In this document: piece by piece, positions 22,112 through 32,365 of the stretch
How positions within the stretch are numbered: position 1 is the first letter of the stretch
How the letters are laid out: every line of letters starts with the position of its first letter
Assembly: GCA_029781595.1 (NCBI GenBank)
Contig: JAKOWJ010000091.1
Span: forward strand, 1 to 33,259
Origin: Pseudomonadota bacterium
Lineage (GTDB): Bacteria > Pseudomonadota > Gammaproteobacteria > Burkholderiales > Usitatibacteraceae
DNA length: 33,259 nucleotides
Direction: 5' to 3'
Translations under genes and position numbers: made by a program
The notes under the pieces: model-generated
Told to the model about the DNA's origin: nothing
Database searches by the model: none
The model's input: only the letters and a program-made list of their open reading frames with translations

Positions 22112-22858
22112 CTACAGCCCCGCGAGGCTGAAGAGGTAGCCGCGCGAGCGCACGCTGCGGATGCGCCGCGGGTCCGGGTCCACCGAGGCGAGCTTGCGGC
22201 GCAGGCGCGACAGGCACGAGTCCACCGTGCGGTCGCGGATCTCGCCGCCGCCGCCGCGGTCCATCGCGCCGCGGAATTCCGCGCGGCTCACGACGGTGCC
22301 CGCGCGCTCGGCCAGGAGCCAGGCGCAGTCGAACTCGTGCGGCGTGAGGCACACGCCGCGGCCGCGCACGACGGCGGCGAGAGAGCGGCGGTCGAGCACC
22401 AGCGCGCCGCAGCGAAGCTCCTGGTCCCCGGCGAGCGGCGCGGGGGCGCCCGCGCGGCGCAGCAGCGCCCTCGCCTGCGCCCACAGCAGCCGCGGCGCCA
22501 CGTCGCCGGGCAGGCACGCGTCGGCGCCCAGCTCCAGGCACACCACGCGCTCCACGGGGTCGTCGTCGGCCGCGAGCACCACCACGGGCGCGCCGTGGCC
22601 CGCGGCGCGAAGCCGCCGGCAGAAGTCCTGCGCGCCCGCGCCGGGCGCGCCGGCCTCCACCACGACGAGCGCGGGCGCGAGGCCGGCCACGGCCTCCAGC
22701 GCCGCCTCCAGCCGCGGCTCGCGCGCGACCGCCACCGGCAGCCGCGACAGCCACTCCTGCACGCGGCCCGTGCGCTGCGGGTCGTCGCCGACCAGCAGCA
22801 CCAGGGGCGGCGACCGCGGCTCGTCGCGCAGGTGGGCGGGAACGTCCAGCGGGTTCAT
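22112..22858 (-). CDS. OmpR-type winged-helix regulator with degenerate receiver domain
   Basis: A 248-residue protein. A receiver-like domain (about 18-135) keeps the acidic pair (GDD, 25-26), but the usual phospho-acceptor Asp is Glu68 (LVVVEAGAPG), the switch Thr is Ala (VVVLAADDD) and the conserved Lys near KPF is missing (GADACLPGDV). The C-terminal winged helix (about 150-245) is intact: LTPHEFDCAWLLAERAGTVVSRAEF, RTVDSCLSRLRRKL, IRSVRSRGYLF. It should bind DNA, but probably without phosphorylation. GGGAGG precedes the ATG by 6-7 nt. No histidine kinase is adjacent. It may regulate the TonB-dependent receptor just downstream, 218 bp away on the same strand; that is inference. Confidence 0.88.
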   Translation of the reverse strand: MNPLDVPAHLRDEPRSPPLVLLVGDDPQRTGRVQEWLSRLPVAVAREPRLEAALEAVAGLAPALVVVEAGAPGAGAQDFCRRLRAAGHGAPVVVLAADDDPVERVVCLELGADACLPGDVAPRLLWAQARALLRRAGAPAPLAGDQELRCGALVLDRRSLAAVVRGRGVCLTPHEFDCAWLLAERAGTVVSRAEFRGAMDRGGGGEIRDRTVDSCLSRLRRKLASVDPDPRRIRSVRSRGYLFSLAGL

Positions 22859-23217
22859 CCTCGTCCTCCCGGTTCGGGCCGGCCCCGCGCCCGCCGATGC
22901 ATCTCGCCCATTGGGTAACCAGGAAAAGAAAACGGGCGCGGGTCCGACGCCGCGCAATCTGCGCTCGCGCGGGCGGCGCAGTGCAAAAATGTGACGAGCC
23001 GTGCGCAAGGCGTGGGCAATGCCGCCGCGCGCGCGACGAAATCCGCGGCGCGCCGCCACGCATGCCACGGGCGCGCCTGGCGCGCGCCACATTGGACGCA
23101 GGTTCGTAACAACTCGCAACGAATGGCGCGCGCACGCCTGCGCATGATGGCCCGATGGACGGTCTCGCACTGGGGATCCGCGTCGTCGCGGACGCCCGAC
23201 ATCGGGAGCCACGCAGA
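22859..23217. promoter_or_regulatory. Divergent intergenic region between the winged-helix and LytTR regulator genes
   Basis: These 359 bp hold no convincing gene. They include AT-richer patches (around 22919-22933 and 22983-22992) and a short dyad TTCGT-N11-ACGAA (23103-23123) that contains CGTAAC/CGCAAC direct repeats, about 105 bp before the LytTR gene, a conceivable regulator site. A GGGAG (23204-23208) serves the LytTR start. No clear -35/-10 pair could be chosen. Confidence 0.4.
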
Positions 23218-23562
23218 ATGAGGCGACTCGCGCTCAGGTCGGGCACGCGCACCGTGCTCGTGGAACTCTCGGCCATCGACTGGGTCGAGGCGGCCGGCAA
23301 CTACCTCGTGTTCCACGTCGGGCCGGACCGCTACACGGTCCGCAGCACCATGCACGAGATGCAGGCGCGCCTGGCGGAGGTGAACATCGTGCGCATCCAC
23401 CGCTCCACCTTCGTGAACATCGACCGCGTGAAGTCCATCGAGCCCATCCACGCGGGCGACCAGTCGGTGACGCTCGTGGACGGCGTGGAGCTGGTGATGT
23501 CGCGGACCTACCGCGACCGCGTGTACGCCCTGCTCTTCCCCGAGGCGGGAAGCGCCGCCTAG
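23218..23562 (+). CDS. Stand-alone LytTR-domain DNA-binding regulator
   Basis: A 114-residue protein consisting of little more than a LytTR domain: LSAIDWVEAAGNYLVFHVG, the YTVRSTMHEMQARL helix, IVRIHRSTFVNIDRVKSIEP and VTLVDGVELVMSRTYRDRV. These are the typical DNA-contact strands. No receiver or membrane part is attached. ATG 23218 is preferred, as it lies 9 nt behind GGGAG; ATG 23155 has no ribosome site. It is divergent from the winged-helix regulator and ends in a CTAG shared with nuoN. Stand-alone LytTR proteins can be regulators acting with a membrane partner, but none is seen here. Confidence 0.85.
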   Translation: MRRLALRSGTRTVLVELSAIDWVEAAGNYLVFHVGPDRYTVRSTMHEMQARLAEVNIVRIHRSTFVNIDRVKSIEPIHAGDQSVTLVDGVELVMSRTYRDRVYALLFPEAGSAA

Positions 23563-24944
23563 AGGCGCGAGAGCAGCAGCCCGGGCGCGACCGCCACGGC
23601 GACGGAGCCCGCCAGGCACAGCAGGCTCGCGCCCATGGCCACGCCCCGCGAGGGCGCGTGCCCGGCCTTCGCCGCCGCCGGGCTCATGAACATGAACTGG
23701 ATCAAGCGCAGGTAGAAGTAGATGCCCAGGTAGCTGCCCACCAGGCCGATCACGGCCCACCCGGTGTAGCCCGCGGCGATCACGTTGCGGAAGATGAGGA
23801 ACTTGCCGACGAAGCCCGGGAACGGCGGGATGCCGGCCAGCGAGAGCATCGCCATGCCGATGGCCAGCGCCGCGAACGGGTGCGTGTGGAAGAGGCCCTT
23901 GAGGTTCTCCAGCCGGTCGCGCTCGACGTCGTCGTCGTGCGCCGGCAGCGCCGCGAAGGCGAGCAGGTTCATCACGCCGTAGGTCGCGAGGTAGAACACC
24001 ACGGCCTGGAAGCGCCCCGGCCCGTCGCCGAGGAAGGCGAGGAAGAGGTAGCCCGCGTGCGCGATGGACGAGTAGGCGATCATGCGCCGCAGCCCGGGCT
24101 GGCGCATCGCCGTGAGGTTGCCCCAGACGATGGAGGCGATGGGCAGGATGGCGATGAGGCCCGCCAGGGGCTCGGCCACCGGCGCCGTGCCGAACACGCG
24201 CGCGGCGGCGATGAGCACGCCCGCCTTCACCAGCACGGCCATGTAGGCGGTGGAGGGCACGCTCGCGGCCTCGTACGCGTCGGGCGCCCAGCCGTGGAAC
24301 GGGACGATGGCGGCCTTGAGGAAGAAGGCCGAGACCACCATCACCACGGCGGTGCGCGCCAGCAGGTCCGTCGAGGCGAGCGCGCCGCCGAAGCTCGCGA
24401 GGCCCAGCGAGCCCGTGGAGCCGTACAGGAGCGAGGCGCCCATGAGGAAGGAGGCGCTGGCCGTGCCCGAGAGCACCAGGTACTTGAGCGCGGCCTCGGC
24501 GCTCTCGGGCCGGCGGTAGCCCAGCAGCACCAGCACGTACACCGGGATCGACATGAGCTCGATGCCCAGGAACAGCGTGAGGAAGCTCTGCGCGGAGGCG
24601 AGCAGGCACACGCCGTAGAGCGAGGCGAGCAGCAGGGGATAGAAGTCGCCCTCGCCGAAGTCCTCGCGCGAGAAGAGCAGCACCGGCACGGCGAGCGCGA
24701 GCACCAGGGCCTTGGCGAAGGCCGCCGGCGGCGTGAGCACGAACTGCCCGGGGAAGGGCGAGCCGGTCCAGCCCGAGGCGCCCAGGAGCGCGGCGGCCAC
24801 CGCGGCGGCGCCCACGAAGATGACGGCGATCGGCAGGGCGGCGCGCGAGCGGGCCGAGGCGATCTCCAGGACCAGCAGCGCGACGATGCCGGCGAGCAGC
24901 AGGTGCTCGGGGGCCATCGCGACCGAGACGGCGGTGAAGTTCAT
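23559..24944 (-). CDS. nuoN: NADH-quinone oxidoreductase subunit N
   Basis: A 461-residue antiporter-like membrane subunit of complex I with about 14 helices. Typical stretches are LLASLYGVCLLASAQSFLTLFLGIEL, ALKYLVLSGTASASFLMG (with the functional Lys), FFLKAAIVPFHGWAPDAYEAAS and RRMIAYSSIAHAGYLFLA. It takes part in proton pumping. Its ATG overlaps the nuoM stop (ATGA), and its stop shares CTAG with the converging LytTR gene. It is the last nuo gene, which is the usual order. Confidence 0.96.
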   Translation of the reverse strand: MNFTAVSVAMAPEHLLLAGIVALLVLEIASARSRAALPIAVIFVGAAAVAAALLGASGWTGSPFPGQFVLTPPAAFAKALVLALAVPVLLFSREDFGEGDFYPLLLASLYGVCLLASAQSFLTLFLGIELMSIPVYVLVLLGYRRPESAEAALKYLVLSGTASASFLMGASLLYGSTGSLGLASFGGALASTDLLARTAVVMVVSAFFLKAAIVPFHGWAPDAYEAASVPSTAYMAVLVKAGVLIAAARVFGTAPVAEPLAGLIAILPIASIVWGNLTAMRQPGLRRMIAYSSIAHAGYLFLAFLGDGPGRFQAVVFYLATYGVMNLLAFAALPAHDDDVERDRLENLKGLFHTHPFAALAIGMAMLSLAGIPPFPGFVGKFLIFRNVIAAGYTGWAVIGLVGSYLGIYFYLRLIQFMFMSPAAAKAGHAPSRGVAMGASLLCLAGSVAVAVAPGLLLSRL

Positions 24945-26503
24945 CGCGTGGCCTCCGTCGGCGCGGCGACCGTGAGCCGGGTGGCCGCGGGCACGGCGCG
25001 GCGCGCCACCAGCTCCTGGTACTCGCGCGCGGCGAGCTCCGTGCGCTTCATGGCGGCGTCGGGCGCGAGGCCCAGCCAGAACACGGCGGCCAGCAGGATC
25101 ACGAGGATTGCGCGCTCGCGGCCGTCGAGGTCCGGCACGGGCCCGTGCGGCACGCGCTCGGCGCCGAAGAGGAAGCGCTGCGCGAACCACAGCATGTAGA
25201 GCGCGCCCAGCACCACGCCGGAGACCGCGAGGCCCGCCACCCACACCGGGATGGGCGCGCTCTCGCGCCAGGCGGCGTTGAAGGCGCCCAGGAGCACGAG
25301 GAACTCGCCCGTGAACCCGCTCGTGGTGGGCAGGCCCACCGAGGCGAGGGTGAGGACGAGGAAGAACACGGAGTAGACGGGCAGCACCTTCGCGAGGCCC
25401 CCGTAGGCCGCGAGCTCGCGCGTGTGGCAGCGCTCGTAGATCATGCCCACCATGAGGAAGAGCCCGGCGGCGACCAGCCCGTGGCTCACCATCTGCACGA
25501 TGGCGCCCTGGATGCCCAGCAGGTCCACGCTCGCCAGGCCCAGCATCACGTAGCCCAGGTGGCTGATGGACGAGTAGGCGATGATCTTCTTGATGTCCGT
25601 CTGCACGAGCGCGAGGCACGCGCCGTAGACGATGCTCACCACCGCGAGGATCGAGATCGCCGGCACCGCCAGGCGCGTGGCGTCCGGGAAGAGCGGGAAG
25701 CCCAGCTTCATGAAGCCGTACGTGCCCATCTTGAGGAGCACGCCCGCCAGGATCACCGAGCCGGCGGTGGGCGCCTCCACGTGCGCGTCCGGCAGCCACG
25801 TGTGCAGCGGCACCATCGGCACCTTGATCGCGAAGGACAGCGCGAAGGCCGCGAGCAGCCACTGCTGCGTCTCGAGCGGCAGGCGCGCGCGGTACAGGTC
25901 GGCGAAGGCGAAGGAGGCCGTGCCCGTCGTGTGCCACAGCGACCAGGCCAGGTAGATCACGGCGGCCAGCATCAGGATGCTGCCGAAGGCGGTGTACAGG
26001 AAGAACTTGATCGTCGCGTAGATGCGCCGCTCGCCGCCCCAGATCCCGATCAGGAGGAACATCGGGATGAGCATCGTCTCCCAGAAGAGGTAGAACAGGA
26101 ACAGGTCCTGCGCCACGAAGGTGCCCAGCATCGCGAACTGGATGAGCAGCACCATCGCGTAGAAGAGCTTGACCTGCTTCGTGACCGCGGTGAACGCCCC
26201 GGCGGTCACCAGCGGGCCCAGGAACGTGGTGAGCATCACCAGCAGGATGTTGTAGCCGTCCAGCCCGATGAGGTAGCTCACGCCCCACGCGGGGATCCAC
26301 GGCAGGCGCGTGGCGGCCTGCAGGCCGGGCGTGGCGGGGTCGAAGTGCGCGTAGAGGACCAGGGAGAGGAGGAACTGCGCCACCATCAGCGCGAGGGTGA
26401 GCGCCCGGACGGCGCCGTCGCGCCCGGCGGGCAGCGCCGCGATGGCGAGCATGCCCGCGACCGGGAGGTAGAGCACCACCGAGAGGACCGTGCTGTCAGC
26501 CAT
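24941..26503 (-). CDS. nuoM: NADH-quinone oxidoreductase subunit M
   Basis: A 520-residue antiporter-like proton-pumping subunit. Recognised by FLFYLFWETMLIPMFLLIGIWGGERRIYATIKFFLYT (with the conserved Glu on helix 5), FAIKVPMVPLHTWLPDAHVEAPTAGSVILAGVLLKMG and DIKKIIAYSSISHLGYV. The Lys of SFAIKVP and the Glu of FWETML are the central-axis charged residues. The C-terminal tail of about 50 residues (DLDGRERAILV and beyond) is a little longer than in E. coli. Overlaps nuoL by 8 nt and nuoN by 4 nt. Confidence 0.97.
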   Translation of the reverse strand: MADSTVLSVVLYLPVAGMLAIAALPAGRDGAVRALTLALMVAQFLLSLVLYAHFDPATPGLQAATRLPWIPAWGVSYLIGLDGYNILLVMLTTFLGPLVTAGAFTAVTKQVKLFYAMVLLIQFAMLGTFVAQDLFLFYLFWETMLIPMFLLIGIWGGERRIYATIKFFLYTAFGSILMLAAVIYLAWSLWHTTGTASFAFADLYRARLPLETQQWLLAAFALSFAIKVPMVPLHTWLPDAHVEAPTAGSVILAGVLLKMGTYGFMKLGFPLFPDATRLAVPAISILAVVSIVYGACLALVQTDIKKIIAYSSISHLGYVMLGLASVDLLGIQGAIVQMVSHGLVAAGLFLMVGMIYERCHTRELAAYGGLAKVLPVYSVFFLVLTLASVGLPTTSGFTGEFLVLLGAFNAAWRESAPIPVWVAGLAVSGVVLGALYMLWFAQRFLFGAERVPHGPVPDLDGRERAILVILLAAVFWLGLAPDAAMKRTELAAREYQELVARRAVPAATRLTVAAPTEATR

Positions 26504-28373
26504 GGCGCCACATCCACACGAGGCTCGCCACCATGCCGGCGAGGACCATGAAGGCGTACTTGTGCAGGCTCCCCGTCTGCACCCGCGCCAGGCGCCCGGC
26601 GGCGCGCTGCGCGAGCGCGGCCAGGCCGTTGAGCGTGCCGTCCAGCAGCAGGCGGTCGCCCAGCCGCAGGAACACCCGGTCCGAGATCCACAGGAGCGGC
26701 CGGGCGATGACGGCCGCGTAGAGCTCGTCGACGTAGTACTTGTTGCTGAGGACGCGGTAGGCGCCCGCGAAGGCCGCCTTCACCGCGCCGGCGCGGGAGG
26801 CGTCGCCCGCGAAGAACCAGGCGGCGCCCGCCAGGCCCGCCACCGCGATGGCGATGGAGCCGCCCAGCACCCAGTAGTGCCAGTGGTGCATGGACTCGGC
26901 CGACACCGGCATGGGGAGCATCGGCTCCAGGAAGTGCGGGATGGAGAAGAACCCGCCGACGGCCGAGGCCACCGCCAGGATCGCCAGCACCACCGTCATC
27001 GACGGCGGCGACTCGTGGATGTGGTGCGCGATCTCCTGGCCCATGCGCGGCTTGCCGAAGAACGTGAGCCACAGCAGGCGGAACATGTAGAAGGCCGTGA
27101 GCAGCGCCGTGAAGGCCATCACCGCGAAGAGCAGCACCGAGCCGCCGCGCTCGCTGGTGAGCGCGTACCAGAGGATCTCGTCCTTGGAGAAGAAGCCCGC
27201 GAGCGGCGGGATGCCGGCGATGGCGGCCGTGGCCACCGCGAAGGTGGCGAAGGTGACCGGGATCTTCCTCGCGAGCCCGCCCATCTTCTGGATGTCCTGC
27301 TCGCCCGACATGGCGTGGATCACGCTGCCGGCGCCGAGGAAGAGGCAGGCCTTGAAGAACGCGTGGGTGTACACGTGGAAGACGGCCACGCCGTAGGCGC
27401 CCACGCCCAGCGCCACGAACATGAAGCCGAGCTGCGAGACCGTGGAGTAGGCCAGCACCTTCTTGATGTCGTCCTGGGCGATGGCGATGGTGGCGGCCAT
27501 GAGGGCGGTGAGCGCGCCCACCGCGGCGATCACCGACGAGGCCTCCGGCGCGTGCAGGTAGATGCCCGACATGCGCGCCACGAGGTACACGCCCGCCGTG
27601 ACCATGGTGGCCGCGTGGATGAGGGCGGAGACGGGCGTGGGGCCCGCCATGGCGTCCGGCAGCCACACGTACAGGGGGATCTGCGCCGACTTGCCGGTGG
27701 CGCCGATGAACAGGAGGATGCCCACCAGGCTCGCCGAGGCGGCCGGCACCAGCGGGCCGTTGAACGCGGCGTTGATGCGCGGCATGTCCAGCGTGCCCAG
27801 GGCCGAGTAGAGCACGAACATGCCCAGCAGGAAGCCGGCGTCGCCGATGCGGTTGGCGATGAAGGCCTTCTTGCCGGCCGCGGCCTTCTCCACGTCGCCG
27901 AACCAGAAGCCGATGAGCAGGTACGAGGCGAGGCCCACGCCCTCCCAGCCCACGAAGAGCACCAGGAGCGAGCGGCCCAGCACCAGCGAGAGCATGAAGA
28001 AGAGGAAGAGGTTCAGGTACGCGAAGTAGCGCGCGTAGCTCTTGTCCTCGTGCATGTAGCCGGTGGAGTACACGTGGATCAGCGTGCCCACGCCCGTCAC
28101 GATGAGCGCCATCACGGCCGTGAGGCGGTCGAACCAGAACGCCACCTCGAAGCTGTCCTGGCCCACCATCGTCCAGACGTAGGCCGTCTCGGAGATCGGC
28201 GCCCAGTTCGCACCGTGCAGCGCGAGGACGGTCTTCACCGTCACGGCGAAGGCGATGGCCGGCAGCCCGCAGCCGACGGCGGTGACGAACCCCTTGCCCA
28301 GGCGGTTGCCCAGCAGGCCGTTGGCGAGGAACCCCAGCAGGGGCAGGACGACGATGAGGGTGAGCGCGCCCAT
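26496..28373 (-). CDS. nuoL: NADH-quinone oxidoreductase subunit L
   Basis: A 625-residue distal antiporter-like subunit of complex I with the long C-terminal lateral helix. Core signatures: VGWEGVGLASYLLIGFWF (Glu on helix 5), KKAFIANRIGDAGFLLG, SAQIPLYVWLPDAMAGPTPVSALIHAATMVTAGVYLVAR and DIKKVLAYSTVSQLGFMFVALG. The lateral-helix and anchor region lies after about residue 500. The start ATG 28373 follows the nuoK stop by 7 nt. Confidence 0.97.
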   Translation of the reverse strand: MGALTLIVVLPLLGFLANGLLGNRLGKGFVTAVGCGLPAIAFAVTVKTVLALHGANWAPISETAYVWTMVGQDSFEVAFWFDRLTAVMALIVTGVGTLIHVYSTGYMHEDKSYARYFAYLNLFLFFMLSLVLGRSLLVLFVGWEGVGLASYLLIGFWFGDVEKAAAGKKAFIANRIGDAGFLLGMFVLYSALGTLDMPRINAAFNGPLVPAASASLVGILLFIGATGKSAQIPLYVWLPDAMAGPTPVSALIHAATMVTAGVYLVARMSGIYLHAPEASSVIAAVGALTALMAATIAIAQDDIKKVLAYSTVSQLGFMFVALGVGAYGVAVFHVYTHAFFKACLFLGAGSVIHAMSGEQDIQKMGGLARKIPVTFATFAVATAAIAGIPPLAGFFSKDEILWYALTSERGGSVLLFAVMAFTALLTAFYMFRLLWLTFFGKPRMGQEIAHHIHESPPSMTVVLAILAVASAVGGFFSIPHFLEPMLPMPVSAESMHHWHYWVLGGSIAIAVAGLAGAAWFFAGDASRAGAVKAAFAGAYRVLSNKYYVDELYAAVIARPLLWISDRVFLRLGDRLLLDGTLNGLAALAQRAAGRLARVQTGSLHKYAFMVLAGMVASLVWMWRHG

Positions 28374-28380
28374 GCGAGGC

Positions 28381-28683
28381 CTAGCCTTTCAGGTCCGTGT
28401 AGGTCTCGATGTCCAGCGAGCGCTTGCGGCGCACCAGCAGCAGCACCACCGGGATGGCGATGGCGATCTCCGCCGTGGCCACCACGAAGATGAGGAACAC
28501 GAGCACCGCGCCGACGGCCGAGCCCATCGTGTGCGCGAAGGTGACCAGGCTCAGGTTCACGCCGTTGAGCATGAGCTCCATGCACATCAGCATCACCAGC
28601 ACGTTGCGCCGGATGATGACGCCCGTGAGCCCCAGCGCGAAGAGCGAGGCGGCGAGCACCTGCAGCATCTGGACCTTATCCAC
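28381..28683 (-). CDS. nuoK: NADH-quinone oxidoreductase subunit K
   Basis: A 100-residue, three-helix membrane subunit. The conserved glutamates of the proton path are in MLMCMELMLNGVNLSLV and VVATAEIAIAIPVVLLLVRRK. The start is a GTG (28683) 7 nt after GGAGG and overlapping the nuoJ end by 8 nt; ATG 28668 is possible but lacks a site. The C-terminus ends IETYTDLKG. Confidence 0.95.
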   Translation of the reverse strand: MDKVQMLQVLAASLFALGLTGVIIRRNVLVMLMCMELMLNGVNLSLVTFAHTMGSAVGAVLVFLIFVVATAEIAIAIPVVLLLVRRKRSLDIETYTDLKG

Positions 28684-29209
28684 GCTCGTGCCTCCGGTTC
28701 TCGCGGATCACCGCCATCGCGGCGACCACGGCGGCCACCAGCAGCACGGAGGTGAGCTCGAAGTGCAGCCAGTACTCCGAGAGGAAGGCCTCCGAGAAGC
28801 GCAGGATGTCGAACGGCTCGCCGGCCGCGCCGCGCAGCGCGTGCGGCAGGTCGTTCCAGTAGCCCACGGCCAGCGCCTCGGCCAGGGCCGTGAGCCCCAC
28901 CAGGCCCGGCCAGTAGAGCTTCGAGTACTTGCTCGTCCCGGCGGACTCGTCGCGCGGGTCGAGCAGCATGATGGCGTAGACCATGAACACCATCACCGCG
29001 CCCACGTAGATGAGCACCTGGAAGGCGGCGATGAAGTGCACGCCCAGCAGGCCGTACACGCCGCCCAGGAACACCATGCACGAGACCAGGGCCATGGCCA
29101 CGCGCATCGGCTGGCGCAGCACCAGCATCAGCGCCGCGCTCACGAAGGCGCAGCCGGCGAAGCCCCACAGCAGCAGCGTGTCGAGGTTGGCGAGCAGGTC
29201 GCGGATCAT
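28676..29209 (-). CDS. nuoJ: NADH-quinone oxidoreductase subunit J
   Basis: A 177-residue membrane subunit with about five helices: FAGCAFVSAALMLVLRQPMRVAMALV, then HFIAAFQVLIYVGAVMVFMVYAIMLLD, the pi-bulge helix of complex I. The loop after it (PRDESAGTSKYSKLYWPG) is family-typical in length. ATG overlaps the nuoI stop (ATGA). Confidence 0.95.
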   Translation of the reverse strand: MIRDLLANLDTLLLWGFAGCAFVSAALMLVLRQPMRVAMALVSCMVFLGGVYGLLGVHFIAAFQVLIYVGAVMVFMVYAIMLLDPRDESAGTSKYSKLYWPGLVGLTALAEALAVGYWNDLPHALRGAAGEPFDILRFSEAFLSEYWLHFELTSVLLVAAVVAAMAVIRENRRHERG

Positions 29210-29790
29210 GCGCTCTCTCCCGGGGCGCGGCGCCCGGCCGGGGCGGGCGGGTAGGGCTTGGCCACGTCCGACTGCGGCTGCCAGGCGAGCAGCTCCTCGC
29301 GGCCGAGCCACATGGCCCAGCGGTCGCCCGAGGGCAGGTGCGGCACTTCCTTGGCCATGCGGATGGCGTCCTCGGGGCAGGCCTCCACGCACAGGCCGCA
29401 GAACACGCAGCGCGAGTAGTCGATCTCGAACTTCACCGGGTACTTCGGGTGCGCCGCGTCGGCCGGGTCGAACCCCGCCTCGATCTCGATCACCTTGGCC
29501 GGGCACACGGTCGCGCACATGTTGCAGGCGATGCACTGCGGCGAGCCGTCGGGCCGGCGCGTGAGCACGTGTTTGCCGCGGTTGCCGGCCGCGTAGTCCC
29601 AGCGCGTCTCCTCGGGGTAGTAGGTCGTGAGCGCGCCCTTGCGGCCCGTGATCCACTTGCCCATGTTGCGCAGGAACACGCCGCCCGTGATGAGGAGGCC
29701 GCGCAGGATCTCCGGCAGGTAGGCGCGCTCCCACAGGCCCATCTCGGGCTCGTTCCAGTACTGCTTGCGGACGAAGGGCTTGCGGCTCAT
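29206..29790 (-). CDS. nuoI: NADH-quinone oxidoreductase subunit I (2x 4Fe-4S)
   Basis: A 194-residue peripheral-arm subunit with two 4Fe-4S motifs (N6a/N6b): CIACNMCATVCP with following Pro, and CVFCGLCVEACPEDAI. The N-terminal amphipathic part (ERAYLPEILRGLLITGGVFLRNMGKWITG) lies on the membrane. About 30 extra residues over the usual beta-proteobacterial NuoI are found in the N-terminus and the region after the second cluster (VPHLPSGDRWAMWLGREELL). Start and stop both overlap neighbours by ATGA. Confidence 0.96.
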   Translation of the reverse strand: MSRKPFVRKQYWNEPEMGLWERAYLPEILRGLLITGGVFLRNMGKWITGRKGALTTYYPEETRWDYAAGNRGKHVLTRRPDGSPQCIACNMCATVCPAKVIEIEAGFDPADAAHPKYPVKFEIDYSRCVFCGLCVEACPEDAIRMAKEVPHLPSGDRWAMWLGREELLAWQPQSDVAKPYPPAPAGRRAPGESA

Positions 29791-30922
29791 GCGCGCACCG
29801 CCCAGACGACGACCGCGGTCACGACGAGGTTCGCGAGCGCGAGGGGGAACATGAACTTCCAGGCGAAGGTGAGCACCTGGTCGTAGCGGAAGCGCGGCAG
29901 GGTCCAGCGGATGAGGATCTGGAAGCTGCACACCAGGAAGACCTTCAGGAGGAAGGTGGCGAGCTGCGTGACCACCACCGCGCCGTGCGGCAGCGCCACG
30001 GCCGCCCCGCCCGGCAGGGCGAAGCCCGCGTCGGACATGTACGGCAGGTTGTAGCCGCCCAGGAAGAGCGTGGTGAAGAGCGCGCCGATGATGGCGATCT
30101 CGATGAACTCGGCGAACATGAACAGGCCCATCTTCATCGCGCTGTACTCGGTGAAGTAGCCCGCGATGAGCTCGCTCTCGGCCTCCGGCAGGTCGAAGGG
30201 GATGCGCTTGTTCTCGGCGATGGCCGCCGCGAGGAAGAGCGAGGCCGCGAAGGGCTGGTAGACGATGCCCCAGGCCGGCAGGAACCCCAGCACCGTCCCC
30301 GACTGCCTGCGCACCATCACGTCCAGGTCCACCGTGCCGTAGATGAGGATGAGGCCCAGGATCGTGAGGGCCAGCACCAGCTCGTAGGAGATCATCTGCG
30401 AGCCGGCCCGCAGCGCCCCCAGCAGCGAGAACTTGTTGGACGAGGACCAGCCGGCCAGCATCGCGCCGATGATCGTGAGGCCGCTGAAGGCGAAGACGAT
30501 TAGCAGGCCCGCGTCCAGCGTGGCGATCTGCATCGGCCAGCTGCGCTCGCCGAAGAAGCCCGCGAGCGGCGCCCAGAGCTTGGCGGGCGTGAGCGTGCCG
30601 CCGAAGGGGATCACCGCGAAGACCAGCAGCACCGGCGTGAACACCACCCACGGGGCCACCGCGTACGCGTACCAGTCGTAGGTGCGCGGCTTGAAGTCCT
30701 CCTTGAGCAGCATCTTCAGGCCGTCGGCCATGCCGTGGAACAGGCCCCACCAGACGAGCTTCACCTGCGTGAAGGGCAGGCGGATGTAGGCGCGGTTGGC
30801 GCCGATGCGGTCGCTCATCACGGCCGCCTGCTTGCGCTCGACCCAGGTGAGGATGGTGCCGAAGCCCATCAGCACGCTGATCGCGTAGCCGATGAAGACC
30901 AGGGCGATGACCAGGTCCGCGA

Positions 30923-30926
<4 letters not shown>
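29787..30926 (-). CDS. nuoH: NADH-quinone oxidoreductase subunit H
   Basis: A 379-residue membrane subunit (eight helices) that forms the quinone chamber with NuoB and NuoD. Signatures: TWVERKQAAVMSDRIGANRA, GMADGLKMLLKEDF, SYELVLALTILGLILIYG, ENKRIPFDLPEAESELIAGYFTEYSAMKMGLFMFAEF. The acidic loop residues (DLPEAESEL) for proton coupling are present. ATGA overlaps with nuoG and nuoI. Confidence 0.97.
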
Positions 30927-32352
<1,426 letters not shown>

Positions 32353-32365
<13 letters not shown>

